Below, one piece after another: positions 37,985 through 47,021 of a stretch of DNA of 64,000 nt. Source of the stretch: Eubacteriaceae bacterium (GTDB lineage: Bacteria; Bacillota; Clostridia; Lachnospirales; Lachnospiraceae); assembly GCA_910574015.1 (NCBI GenBank), contig CAJSYQ010000002.1:62001-126000 (forward strand), written 5' to 3'. The notes under the pieces are model-generated. The model was not told the origin of the DNA. It ran no database searches and saw only the letters and a program-made list of their open reading frames with translations. Numbering within the stretch: position 1 is the stretch's first letter; every line of letters starts with the position of its first letter. The position numbers and the translations under genes were made by a program.

Positions 37985-39355
37985 TTATACCTGTCCTGCC
38001 AGAACCCGTGCCACGTGGACGCCGCTGGCTGAAGCATGGGACAGGGAATGCGTCACTCCGCTGCAGTCACCAATGACGAACAGCCCCTTATGCCGGGTCT
38101 CCAGATTTTCATCGATCTCCACCTCCATATTATAGAACTTCACCTCCACGCCATAGAGCAGGGTATCGTCGTTTGCCGTCCCTGGTGCGATCTTATCCAG
38201 CGCATAGATCATCTCCACGATGCCGTCCAGGATCCTCTTCGGCATCACCAGGCTGAGGTCTCCCGGCGTGGCCGCCAGCGTCGGTGTGACAAAGCCCTCA
38301 TCCAGCCGTTTCTGATTGCTCCGGCGGCCCCGGATCAGGTCGCCAAACCGCTGCACGATCACGCCGCCTCCCAGCATATTGGAAAGCTTCGCAATACTTT
38401 CCCCGTAGCCGTTGCTGTCCTTAAAGGGCTCCGAGAAATGCTTCGCCACAAGCAGGGCAAAGTTGGTATTCTCCGTATGCTTTGCCGGATCCTCATAACT
38501 GTGCCCGTTTACTGTAACAATGCCATTTGTATTCTCATTTACCACGACGCCCCTTGGATTCATGCAGAAGGTTCGGACAAGATCCTCAAACTGCTTTGTC
38601 CGGTATACGATCTTGCTCTCGTACAGCTCGTCCGTCAGATGGGAAAAGACCTCTGCCGGCAGCTCTACCCGGACGCCGATATCAACACGGTTCGACTTTG
38701 TGGGGATTTCGAGATCCCGGCAGATCCCCTCCATCCACTTGCTGCCGCTGCGCCCGGCGGAGATGATCACCTTATCCGCCTCATACTCGTCTCCCCCCGC
38801 CGATATACGATAGCCCTGTTCGGTCCGCATCACTTTCTCCACCGGGGTTCGGAAAAAGAAATCTACTTTATCCTTCAGCCGGGCATACAGATTTTCCAGA
38901 ACAATATAATTGATGTCCGTCCCCAGATGGCGCACGGAGGCGTCCAGAAGATGCAGGTCATTTTCCACACAGAGCTTCTTGATCCTTGTATCCGCCGTGG
39001 AATACAGCGCCGTCCCCTGTCCGCCATACCGCAGATTAATCTTATCCACATAATTCATCAGTTCTGTCGCCTGCCTCTTTCCAATGTATTCGTGCAGCGT
39101 ACCGCCAAACTGATTGGTAATATTATATTTTCCGTCGGAAAATGCCCCCGCTCCGCCGAAACCATTCATAATGGCACAGCTCTGACAGTGAATACAGGAT
39201 TTCACCCCGTCTCCGTCAATAGGGCACCTTCTGTTCTCCAGCTCCGTGCCAGACTCAAAAACCGCGATCTTTCTTCCAGAGCTTATCCTCGTCAGCTCAT
39301 AAGCGGAAAAAATCCCCCCTGGTCCTGCCCCTATAATGATAATATCGTATCTCAT
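37985..39355 (-). CDS. NAD(P)/FAD-dependent oxidoreductase
   Basis: A 456-residue flavoprotein of the COG2509 type. The N-terminal dinucleotide motif is IIIGAGPGGIFSAYEL, a Cys cluster (CIHCQSC) follows near residue 55, ISAGRSGS is the second nucleotide strand, and the C-terminal GLFVIGDCSGVTHSLSHA is the FAD-binding GD motif. Substrate unknown. AAGGAGG precedes the ATG by 11 nt; a weak TTAAAT-17-TAGAAT promoter lies just upstream. Confidence 0.85.
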   Translation of the reverse strand: MRYDIIIIGAGPGGIFSAYELTRISSGRKIAVFESGTELENRRCPIDGDGVKSCIHCQSCAIMNGFGGAGAFSDGKYNITNQFGGTLHEYIGKRQATELMNYVDKINLRYGGQGTALYSTADTRIKKLCVENDLHLLDASVRHLGTDINYIVLENLYARLKDKVDFFFRTPVEKVMRTEQGYRISAGGDEYEADKVIISAGRSGSKWMEGICRDLEIPTKSNRVDIGVRVELPAEVFSHLTDELYESKIVYRTKQFEDLVRTFCMNPRGVVVNENTNGIVTVNGHSYEDPAKHTENTNFALLVAKHFSEPFKDSNGYGESIAKLSNMLGGGVIVQRFGDLIRGRRSNQKRLDEGFVTPTLAATPGDLSLVMPKRILDGIVEMIYALDKIAPGTANDDTLLYGVEVKFYNMEVEIDENLETRHKGLFVIGDCSGVTHSLSHASASGVHVARVLAGQV

Positions 39356-39428
39356 CGTAATCCAGACCTCCTTTTGTTTTCATTCTACCACATTTTTAAG
39401 GATTATTTAATATTTATCCTGTTATAAT

Positions 39429-39869
39429 GTGAATGAAGCTGCAGCTAAGCCGGTTCAAAGCCGCACTCTACGGAAAGGGGATTGTTATGTATCTGAAAAT
39501 ATTGAAAAACCATATGACATTGATATCCTTCTGGCTAAGATCAGCGGGATCTTTAAACGCCGCTGCGCCATGGACGAAATTGCTGACGGAGCCCCGCGGA
39601 TCAATCGCACCATATACAAAGACAGCCTCTATATTGCCATGACTGCAAAGGAGTTTGATCTTCTGCTGTTTCTTATGGAAAATAAGGGAAGGGCTCTGAA
39701 AAAGGAATATATTTTTAATCAGGTCTGGGGAGCGGACAGTTTTTCTGAGTCCCAGACAATCACCGTACACATTAAGTGGCTGCGGGAAAAGATTGAAGCG
39801 GATCCGGGACATCCCCAGATCATACGGACAATATGGGGAGTGGGGTATCAATCTTTGCGTCCAGAATGA
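39429..39869 (+). pseudogene. Truncated OmpR-family response regulator
   Basis: The frame keeps only the last ~20 residues of a receiver (EKPYDIDILLAKISGIFKRR) plus an intact winged helix ending in TIWGVGYQSL. The same segment is nearly identical to the intact regulator at 42990-43652, so this is a paralogue that has lost its phospho-acceptor domain. It is followed by the broken kinase on the same strand. A TATAAT lies just before the nominal GTG start. Confidence 0.75.
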
Positions 39870-40434
39870 AAACCTTACAGGAAATGACAGACCGTACCGG
39901 GTGGAGATCAACCGCCTTGCCCGGGAGATGGAACAGCATGGCGCCGCTGCTGCAGATCTGTCCGGCTGCCTCTATGTCACTCATATTCAAAAGTACAATG
40001 ACACTTCCTTTTTTACCTCAGACAGCGATTATGTAATACGGGAAATCCGCGGCATACTATATCGTTTTGATTATCAGAAGGAGGTCCGGACCGACCAGCG
40101 CCGTCTGTTCCTTCCGATGAATCTTATGCTGGCCGCCCTGTTCCTTCTGACCCTTTCCCTGCTTCTATGGATCCGCCAGAAGCTGCTGATCCCCTTCACC
40201 CGGCTGTCCGCCATTAAATTATATGCCAAAGCATTATCCAAAGGACTGTACGACGATCCGCAGCAGCAGACCAAAATCTACTAAACCATAAATGAAAAGG
40301 CGGTGAAATATGGCGACGGAAAACTACTGGAGCTCTCTGTGCAGCCAGACGAGGACTGTATCCTGATCTCCGTGTCAAACAGCGGGCACCCCCCCGAAAA
40401 TGTAAATTTAACAGTTCCTGCGAATCTTTATTAA
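39870..40434 (+). pseudogene. Decayed sensor histidine kinase
   Basis: In one frame the DNA encodes part of a sensor domain (YRVEINRLAREMEQ), a membrane helix, and PFTRLS. These are joined directly to AIKLYAKALSKGLYDD, so the HAMP region and the phospho-His box are deleted. A TAA at 40282 interrupts the frame before a HATPase remnant (KAVKYGDGKLLELSV and LISVSNSG). Every piece aligns with the intact kinase at 41776-42993. The N-terminal membrane helix is also gone. Confidence 0.75.
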
Positions 40435-40609
40435 GCGTAAAACATCTTGATACAACTCGTCCTTATCCTCTACATCAATCATTGACAATTTCTGTCCATT
40501 TCCCTCCTGTGTTTGATTATATATATTAGTTAATTCAACAGTAATTTCTCACATATTCACCTATTTCATGAATTGCAGGACAATAGTTCTTATCTTGAAT
40601 ATCAATCAT
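40408..40609 (-). pseudogene. Broken second DUF3788-like gene
   Basis: A start codon with GGAGG lies at 40609 (MIDIQDKNYCPAIHEIGEY), overlapping the intergenic end of the DUF3788 gene, but it stops after 24 codons. The next frame continues with NIYNQTQEGNGQ and LYQDVLRLIKIRR, which lines up with the C-terminal RIYDETQTYHDG and LFDDFIKLLRIKR of the intact neighbour. This points to a tandem copy reduced by deletion and a frameshift. Confidence 0.5.
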
Positions 40610-40610
40610 T

Positions 40611-41048
40611 TTAATGCATCCCTCCATTTTTGACCGCCTTTCTGTTTGGCTTTCTTTTGATTCTCAACAATTTAATAAAATCATCAAACAAAGAAGTATC
40701 TATTGGCTCAAACATAAGCCATTTCCCATCGTGATACGTCTGCGTTTCATCGTAGATTCTTTGAACCTCTCTTGAATAATTATCTCTATCTGCCTCAAAT
40801 CGCAGCCTTTCATCTTTCCCCAAGATAATCATAAATCCCACACAGTTTTCTCTTGCATATAATGCACATAACGTTTTGCCGCCCCGACGATATTTATATT
40901 CGTACTTCCATGCTTTGCCGCCTTTATTCCACAGACATTCCATGTCATATTTTTCCTCAATGAGAGCATTCAATTTAATCCAAATATCGTACCGCGACTC
41001 GCCTACTAAAGTTTTCATCTCTTTTGCACCAGGTATCCTATCAAGCAT
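40611..41048 (-). CDS. DUF3788 domain protein
   Basis: A 145-residue protein of the DUF3788 family, with the typical core WNKGGKAWKYEYKYRRGG and ARENCVGFMIILGKDER and the basic C-terminus LLRIKRKPNRK. The family has no established function. GGGAGGATATT precedes the ATG at 41048. The gene is AT-rich compared with the metabolic genes around the island. Confidence 0.8.
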   Translation of the reverse strand: MLDRIPGAKEMKTLVGESRYDIWIKLNALIEEKYDMECLWNKGGKAWKYEYKYRRGGKTLCALYARENCVGFMIILGKDERLRFEADRDNYSREVQRIYDETQTYHDGKWLMFEPIDTSLFDDFIKLLRIKRKPNRKAVKNGGMH

Positions 41049-41161
41049 AATATCCTCCCATATAAATTTGTAATCGATGAGAATTAGTATAACACAATTA
41101 TACTGACACCTTTTGTCAGGTTTATTCATCAATCCCTTATTGGTAAAAATTTGATAATCCG

Positions 41162-41190
41162 TTGAAATCAGAAGCTAAACGCCGTATAAT
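41162..41190 (+). promoter_or_regulatory. Promoter of a small ORF
   Basis: TTGAAA, 17 nt and TATAAT, about 75 nt before the small ORF at 41265. Confidence 0.65.
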
Positions 41191-41264
41191 ATATCAGTAA
41201 AACGATCAAACGAATCCGGCATGGTGTAAAGAATCAAAGAAATTTTTAATCGGAGGAAAATAAT

Positions 41265-41330
41265 ATGCATGGTGGGTATGTTATTTTCGGAGTAAACGCA
41301 GGTTATCAGACTTTTATAGCAGCTTTTTAG
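41265..41330 (+). CDS. Small hydrophobic ORF with strong promoter and ribosome site
   Basis: CGGAGGA lies seven nt before an ATG that opens a 21-residue frame (MHGGYVIFGVNAGYQTFIAA plus F). The frame stops at a TTTTTAG run. Adding one T would join it to a further hydrophobic stretch (LGIPLAGATLPVLSFLLLEI) that is cut into by the T-box terminator on the other strand. It may be a short membrane peptide or the remnant of a membrane protein. I recognise no family. Confidence 0.35.
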   Translation: MHGGYVIFGVNAGYQTFIAAF

Positions 41331-41434
41331 GTATTCCCCTTGCTGGGGCAACTCTTCCGGTTCTTTCCTTTCTCCTGCTGGAAATTTACGGAAAGGTTGT
41401 ATGTATGTTAATGGTTTATTCCATTTCACTGTAC

Positions 41435-41738
41435 AAAAAAAAGCCCTCGTCCCTGAAAAATTTCTTTTTCAGGGACGAGGGCATCTGTTTCGTGTTACCA
41501 CCCTAAATTCACTAATATCTCACGATACAAGCCTTATCAACTACGGATAAGAAATGATTCATCGATAGTTTATCACTATAACGGGTGCACCCGTCGCAGC
41601 CTTGGCATAATAGCTTCGGTGCGCAGCTCCGAGACCATTTTCAGTAGTTCCTTTTGCACCTGTTCTCACCTAATCAGGCTCTCTGTAACATACCTAACTA
41701 CTTACTCTTCTCTTCATAGCCTTTGATATATATTTTAT
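41435..41738 (-). promoter_or_regulatory. T-box leader without an obvious downstream gene
   Basis: On the minus strand the leader has Stem I (arms AGTAGTT / AACTACT, AGAGAG near the top and a GAAAATGG specifier side), then the T-box AGGGTGGTAACACG (41491-41504). A perfect terminator follows, GCCCTCGTCCCTG / CAGGGACGAGGGC then TTTTTTTT. The specifier best reads AUG (Met) by its place after GAA, though Val GUC is possible. The UGGU of the T-box needs an A discriminator, which excludes this genome's tRNA-Trp (G). The next gene on the strand is DUF3788, about 390 nt on. Confidence 0.85.
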
Positions 41739-41739
41739 T

Positions 41740-41768
41740 ATACTACAACCAATTGATGCATGTGTCAA
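41740..41768 (-). promoter_or_regulatory. Promoter of the T-box transcript
   Basis: TTGACA, 17 nt and TAGTAT on the minus strand, starting eight nt after the histidine kinase stop codon. The leader therefore has its own transcript. Confidence 0.75.
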
Positions 41769-41775
41769 CAATTAT

Positions 41776-42993
41776 TTACGCCATTTTCACAGCAAGCGTT
41801 ATATAAAAGCATTTATCACGAATATCCGCATACACCTCTCCACCCATGAGCGACATCAGCCGTTTGCAGATAAAAAGCCCAAGTCCGTTGCCCTGCACCC
41901 GGTCCGCATTATTTCCACGATGAAAACTCTCGAATATCTGCGGCAATTCTTTCGCTTCAAGAGTACAGCCTGTATCTGATACCGTGATAAGCTCACAGCC
42001 GTCCATTCTATCAAAGCTAATCTCAATTCGTCTGCCGTCACCGTATTTAATCGCATTTTCAATCAGATTCTGCAGGCACTCTGCAAGGCGGTCGGGATCG
42101 CAGGAAAGAATACAGTCATCAAATTTCTGAATCACAAACTCCGTTCCCGACATGGCAAGCTGGGGAGCATATCTCGCATCTATCCTTGTGATGATAGCGC
42201 TTAAGAAAGCCTCTCCCTGCATGACCTCGAAGCTCATAAAGTCCTCGCTTGCCGCCCTGGTAATCTCGCTGACAAAACGGTCTATCTCATCTGCACGGGT
42301 ATTGATACTCTCGGCAGCAGCACGTCGTTTTTCCTCGTCCTTGTACAATCCCCGGGCAAGTGCCTTTGCGTTCAGCTTGATTGCCGACAAAGGCGTTTTG
42401 ATATCGTGGGAAAGTGAGAGCAGCAAGAGTTTTTTGTCCCTCTGCATCGTGATTTCTTTTTTGCGGCTTTCTTCGATACTTTCACGCAGGAGGTTCACGC
42501 CCCATGTGAATTTTCCGAAGAAACGGCTTTTTTCCTCCGATATCGGGACAGCAAGATTGCCCTTTGCAAGCTCCTGCGGAACATCGTTCAACCTGCCGAA
42601 CGGTACGATGATATGCTTCAGGATATAATATAAAAGACCAATCATCAGCAGGAACAGGGCACCCAATACGCAGTTTACCGCCACGATGCTGTGCTGTCCG
42701 TTTCCGACAGTATACTCCACGCGATAAAGCGTTCCGTCTGTTTCAATAATCAGATAGTACTCATCGGAGATGTACAGTCCGCCATCGTCAGCACAGAACA
42801 CTCCCGTAATGTGAGGATATTTTTCAAGGTCATAATTTCCTGTTTCTGCTATCTCATCAGCAAGCCGCTTGGCTTCAACGCGGTAAATACCCTCATTATT
42901 GTCTTTCGCTCCCACAAGAAATATATTCAATACCGCCGTCAATAAAAGAAATACAGTTATCACTACAATACACAATCTTCTGAAAGCCTTCAT
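41776..42993 (-). CDS. Sensor histidine kinase (antimicrobial-peptide-type module)
   Basis: A 405-residue membrane kinase. There is an N-terminal helix (~8-28), an extracellular loop of ~70 residues, a second helix (~103-123) and a HAMP-like segment. The phospho-His is in SLSHDIKTPLSAIKLNAKAL, the N box in NLIENAIKYGDG, and the G boxes in VSDTG and GNGLGLFICKRL. It overlaps its regulator by four bases. It probably senses a cell-envelope antibiotic together with the upstream ABC transporter, as in similarly arranged modules. Confidence 0.92.
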   Translation of the reverse strand: MKAFRRLCIVVITVFLLLTAVLNIFLVGAKDNNEGIYRVEAKRLADEIAETGNYDLEKYPHITGVFCADDGGLYISDEYYLIIETDGTLYRVEYTVGNGQHSIVAVNCVLGALFLLMIGLLYYILKHIIVPFGRLNDVPQELAKGNLAVPISEEKSRFFGKFTWGVNLLRESIEESRKKEITMQRDKKLLLLSLSHDIKTPLSAIKLNAKALARGLYKDEEKRRAAAESINTRADEIDRFVSEITRAASEDFMSFEVMQGEAFLSAIITRIDARYAPQLAMSGTEFVIQKFDDCILSCDPDRLAECLQNLIENAIKYGDGRRIEISFDRMDGCELITVSDTGCTLEAKELPQIFESFHRGNNADRVQGNGLGLFICKRLMSLMGGEVYADIRDKCFYITLAVKMA

Positions 42994-43652
42994 ACAAACT
43001 TATACCCCACACCCCAGACAGTAATCAAACGCTTTGCATTCTTAGGATTATCACCGAGCTTCTGGCGGAGACGGTTGATATGCACATGTAGCGTTTGCAG
43101 TTCCGAATCGCTGTCGCTGCCCCAGACAGTGCCAAACAGGTACTCTTTTTTCAGAGATTTGCCCTGATTCTCAAGTAAAAGCGCCAACAGGTCAAATTCC
43201 TTTGCAGGCAATTCTACAGGCTTTCCGTCGATGACTGCTGTTTTATCTACAAGATTGAGTGTTACACCGTCCGCCGACAATGTATCACGCTGATACCGCC
43301 GTTTGAATATTCCCTTGATTTTAGCGATAAGAATATCTATGTCATAGGGCTTTTCAATATAATCATCAGCACCGAGGTCAAAGCCCTTCAGCTTATCCTC
43401 CTTGCCTGTCCTTGAACTTACGATCAATATAGGCGTATCCACATTTTCCCGCAGTTTGGAGCAGACTGCAAAGCCGTTCACATCGGGGAGATTAATGTCA
43501 AGCACCACAAGCCTTGCGCCATATCGTTCAAAAAACTGTACGGCACGCTCTCCGCCAGCTACGCTTGACACAGTATAGCCCTCGTCACGCAAAAAATCAG
43601 TCAGCAAGTCTGCCAGCTCCTTATCGTCTTCCACTATCAAAATATCGGTCAT
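42990..43652 (-). CDS. OmpR-family response regulator
   Basis: A 220-residue regulator. The receiver has VEDDKELA, the phospho-Asp in LVVLDINLPDVNG, VSSRTG and IEKPYD. The winged helix ends in TVWGVGYKFV. It lies four nt after the ABC ATPase gene and overlaps the kinase start, so the four genes form one operon. Direct GTTAA repeats in front of the operon are its likely target. Confidence 0.94.
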   Translation of the reverse strand: MTDILIVEDDKELADLLTDFLRDEGYTVSSVAGGERAVQFFERYGARLVVLDINLPDVNGFAVCSKLRENVDTPILIVSSRTGKEDKLKGFDLGADDYIEKPYDIDILIAKIKGIFKRRYQRDTLSADGVTLNLVDKTAVIDGKPVELPAKEFDLLALLLENQGKSLKKEYLFGTVWGSDSDSELQTLHVHINRLRQKLGDNPKNAKRLITVWGVGYKFV

Positions 43653-43656
43653 AAAA

Positions 43657-44430
43657 CTACCATCCCTGTTCCATAAGCCAGTTATTTAGTTCTCTTTCGC
43701 GGTCACGAAGCTCCTTGTTACCGCCGCCAAAATGTCCCATTTCCTTTTCACCGACAAACCCGCCGTCCACGATGTAAAGCACCCTGCTACACTTAGCGGC
43801 AACCTTTGCATCGTGTGTCACGCACATGATTGTCGTACCGTCACGGTTTAAGGAAAGCAGCTCATTCATGACTTCATCGGAGCTTGCACGGTTCAATGCG
43901 CCTGTCGGCTCATCAGCAAAAATCATCTTAGGATTGTTTATCATACTGCGGCAGATACAAGCCCTCTGAAGCTGTCCGCCCGACACCTCGTTGATATCAT
44001 TGCCGCACACATCGCCAATGCCGAGCCTGTGCATAAGCTCTCTGCCGCGCTCCTCGGTCTGCCTGCGGCTCGATCTATTCTTTTTTGATTTTACCGCAGG
44101 GAAAATGATATTATCAAGTACCGAAAGATTTTTCATCATGTACATCTGCTGAAAAATAAAACCCATTTCGTCAAGTCTGAGCCTTGCAAGCTCCTTATCG
44201 CTAAGCTTTGCCGTTTCCCTGCCGTTAAAGAACACCTCGCCTGCGGTCACTTTATCCATTCCCGAAACGCAGTAGAGCAGCGTGCTTTTACCTGAGCCGG
44301 AAGGTCCCATGACCGCTGCCATTTCGCCACCGCTAATCGTCAAATCGATGTTTTTCAGCACATTGTTCTGATGTTTGTTCACGATATATGTCTTGCAAAG
44401 TCCCTTTGTCTGTAAAACCGCATTATTCAT
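43657..44430 (-). CDS. ABC transporter ATP-binding protein (MacB/BceA type)
   Basis: A 257-residue ATPase: Walker A GPSGSGKSTLLYCVSG, Q-loop FIFQQMYMM, signature VSGGQLQRA, Walker B MIFADEPTGALN, and switch His in VTHDAK. It pairs with the FtsX-type permease 13 nt upstream. Such pairs remove or release peptide antibiotics from the membrane rather than importing solutes. Confidence 0.93.
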   Translation of the reverse strand: MNNAVLQTKGLCKTYIVNKHQNNVLKNIDLTISGGEMAAVMGPSGSGKSTLLYCVSGMDKVTAGEVFFNGRETAKLSDKELARLRLDEMGFIFQQMYMMKNLSVLDNIIFPAVKSKKNRSSRRQTEERGRELMHRLGIGDVCGNDINEVSGGQLQRACICRSMINNPKMIFADEPTGALNRASSDEVMNELLSLNRDGTTIMCVTHDAKVAAKCSRVLYIVDGGFVGEKEMGHFGGGNKELRDRERELNNWLMEQGW

Positions 44431-44443
44431 TCTATTTTCCTCC

Positions 44444-46798
44444 TTATTCTATGCTTGCCGTATCGGAAGCCTTGATTGTTTTTGTATAAAGCGCCGTCAG
44501 GAATGAGCCGATGACGGTCACGCCGATGAGAATTGCCGGACAGATTACAAATATTTCCAGCGGGTCAAAATCGCATTTCATGCCTGATACATCGCCGACC
44601 ATATTACCTACCCAATTCATCATTACGTTGCTGATCGGCATAAGCACCGCTGAAGAAACAATGCAGGCAATGACCGATGCGATCACAAATCTGAGCGAAT
44701 GCTGCAAGATGATGCTGCCGTTAACGATACCCACTGCCTTCATCAGTGCAATCTCGCTTTTTTCCTTAGAGATAAAGGAACGCTCCATGAGTATGACAAG
44801 CAATGCCGTTACAATCACAGTAACGATCATCATCATCTGTTTGATTACATTCAACGTATCAGACATTCCAGTAAAATTATTGATGAATTCCGAGGTAGAA
44901 TACACCTTGTCGGTGTCAAGCAGGTCTTTCAACTTTTCAATGTTTTTGTTTATCTGCGCCTTGTCGGGATTACCGTCAAAGTGTATCTGCACTCCCATTA
45001 TATTGTTTGCCGGCAGATTTCCAAAGTCAAAGTCTTTATATAGAAAAGCAGTTGGGCTCATAAAAGAGGAGTATGTTCCTGTGATGATAAACTCGTACTC
45101 TTTCCCATTTATTACTGCCGTTACCCTGTCGCCGATCTCCGCGCCTAAGTCATCAAGGACACTTACCGTTACGACAATCTCATCCGTCTTCTGTGGGACG
45201 CTGCCCTTATCTACATAAAGCGTATCATTTGTCTCGCCTTTCATTACATAGAAAGAAATCTTTGCTGTTTTGCCTTTGTGTGCTGTTTCAAACTCTGTGC
45301 TCATGGTCATTGTGCATTTGCCGGACATTCCGTTATCGGCAAGGAGCTTTTCGGTATCTGCGATAATCTGCTTATACTCGCTCTGATCTACTGGGATTTC
45401 TCTCAATATTTCGCTATCCAGGATATGCGCTTCACTTGAGGGCATATCGAAGAAGCGCAGTATCTTTTCACTTTTGAGTGTCAATGCAAAATTTGACATA
45501 ATCGTCATCAACAGGATACAGAGCGTGAACACAACTATCACGATAGAAAACTGCTTCGGCGAACTGAGCACATCATTGACCGAGAGAAATGCAGCCTGTG
45601 GCAGCTTAGAGCGACCTAAGTGCAAAAGACTTTTTCTTCGGAAGCGCTCGCCTGTCTGACCGTTTCTTACCGCGTCGATTGGCGAAAGTTTATTGACTCT
45701 GCGTGTGCAGTTGTAACAGAACAGCAGGATAATGATAACTACCGCCGCAGAGCTTACAAGACCCATAAGAGTACCGCCCCCGCTGCCGAGAACGATATTT
45801 TTCGATACAGTTTTCATCATCATATCCCCGAGAGGGACAGAACAGAAATATCCTATCAGTGTACCGATTACAGCAATGGCAAGATACTTGACGATATACA
45901 AGCTTCTTATACTGCCATTGCCGATACCTACCGCCTTCATTACACCAATCTCACGAAATTCCTCGCTGACCGTAAAGCCTATTGTGAAACGCAGCACCAC
46001 ATAGGCTGTGAACATCAACATGATACTGATTACCATTAAAACATAAGCCGGAATCATATCATAGAGATAAATACTCTTGCAGTCTTCTCGTGCGTTGACA
46101 TATACACCGTTATAGTTCCTTGCAAATTCCCTTATTTCATCAACATCTGATGTATTTACACAAAACTGCTTGCCATTCATAATATGAGTGGCTTCGTCCC
46201 TGTCAAGATATTCATAATCCGCAGAGTTCATGATAAGATACGGAGAAGCCGTGTTTCCCGAATCAAACAGCGCTCCTTTAAACCGCCCCATAAACTTCAG
46301 TGTGAGATGACTGTTTCCGACAGTAAGCTCCACCTCGTCGCCCTTTTTTATAGTAAGATCCTGTAAAAAAGGAGCGTTGGCATAAAAGCAGCCCTTTTCC
46401 ACGCTTTCGACGATGTTATTGTTCTCATCGAAATAATTGATCGCCATTTCACTATCGGAAAGCAGATAGGCAGCATTCGTGAAATTATCAAGTTCCTTTC
46501 CGTTATGACTGAAATATTTTGAACTTAATACACACAGCCAATGTTCGCTCCTTATCTCCTTGACACAGGCAAGCTCCCCAATCTTTTCCTCGAGGTCATT
46601 TGCCTCGCTAGTCAGCATCCGCACGGTGATATCGGGAACATCCGCCGCATCGAAATAATGCTCGATACCGCCTGTAACGGCTATAATGTTGTTCACTGCC
46701 GCCGCTGCAAACATTGAGCATAAAATGACAAACAACAGCAGAATGATGTTCATGGTCTTTTTGCGTTTTAGGTCCTTTTTCAATATCCTCCAGAACAT
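44444..46798 (-). CDS. FtsX-type ABC permease
   Basis: A 784-residue permease. An N-terminal helix (~16-38) is followed by a ~200-residue extracellular domain, three helices (~255-370), a second helix at ~415, another large extracellular domain (~440-630), and three more helices with the SEIALMKAVGIVNGSI signature. The first bundle carries the matching FREIGVMKAVGIGNGSI. Two FtsX repeats are typical of 8-10 helix peptide-resistance or export permeases. It is the first gene of the four-gene operon. Confidence 0.9.
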   Translation of the reverse strand: MFWRILKKDLKRKKTMNIILLLFVILCSMFAAAAVNNIIAVTGGIEHYFDAADVPDITVRMLTSEANDLEEKIGELACVKEIRSEHWLCVLSSKYFSHNGKELDNFTNAAYLLSDSEMAINYFDENNNIVESVEKGCFYANAPFLQDLTIKKGDEVELTVGNSHLTLKFMGRFKGALFDSGNTASPYLIMNSADYEYLDRDEATHIMNGKQFCVNTSDVDEIREFARNYNGVYVNAREDCKSIYLYDMIPAYVLMVISIMLMFTAYVVLRFTIGFTVSEEFREIGVMKAVGIGNGSIRSLYIVKYLAIAVIGTLIGYFCSVPLGDMMMKTVSKNIVLGSGGGTLMGLVSSAAVVIIILLFCYNCTRRVNKLSPIDAVRNGQTGERFRRKSLLHLGRSKLPQAAFLSVNDVLSSPKQFSIVIVVFTLCILLMTIMSNFALTLKSEKILRFFDMPSSEAHILDSEILREIPVDQSEYKQIIADTEKLLADNGMSGKCTMTMSTEFETAHKGKTAKISFYVMKGETNDTLYVDKGSVPQKTDEIVVTVSVLDDLGAEIGDRVTAVINGKEYEFIITGTYSSFMSPTAFLYKDFDFGNLPANNIMGVQIHFDGNPDKAQINKNIEKLKDLLDTDKVYSTSEFINNFTGMSDTLNVIKQMMMIVTVIVTALLVILMERSFISKEKSEIALMKAVGIVNGSIILQHSLRFVIASVIACIVSSAVLMPISNVMMNWVGNMVGDVSGMKCDFDPLEIFVICPAILIGVTVIGSFLTALYTKTIKASDTASIE

Positions 46799-46841
46799 AG
46801 TGTATACCTCTTTTCCCTCGTTTTATTTTCTTCAAGTTCTG

Positions 46842-46875
46842 ATCATAGCATAGAAATTCTTAACAAGTCTTTAAC
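46842..46875 (-). promoter_or_regulatory. Promoter and operator of the ABC/two-component operon
   Basis: TATGAT (46842-46847) is preceded on the minus strand by two GTTAA repeats 11 nt apart (46860 and 46871). The 11-nt phasing and the missing -35 fit an OmpR-type activator site. Confidence 0.5.
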
Positions 46876-46885
46876 TTTTCATTGA

Positions 46886-46926
46886 ACAAAAAAATAGAGC
46901 GCATAGATTTGTTTTCTATACGCTCT
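46886..46926 (-). terminator. Terminator of clpX
   Basis: AGAGCGTATAGA pairs with TCTATGCGCTCT on the minus strand (one G-T pair), followed by ATTTTTTTG. It ends the clpX unit 95 nt after the stop. Confidence 0.85.
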
Positions 46927-47021
46927 GACGCTGTGTAACTTATTCTGTTTCCTCCTAAACTCAGCCCGACGGATCCCCGCCGGAAAAAGGTCTGCCATAT
47001 AGCCCTCCAACGCTCATAGCA

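Noticed and set aside
38036-39427. 463-codon open frame on the plus strand
   Set aside because: It mirrors the conserved FAD oxidoreductase on the other strand and its product has no recognisable domain.
46608-46835. 75-codon reading upstream of the FtsX permease
   Set aside because: Overlaps the permease start in another frame and has no homology-like features.
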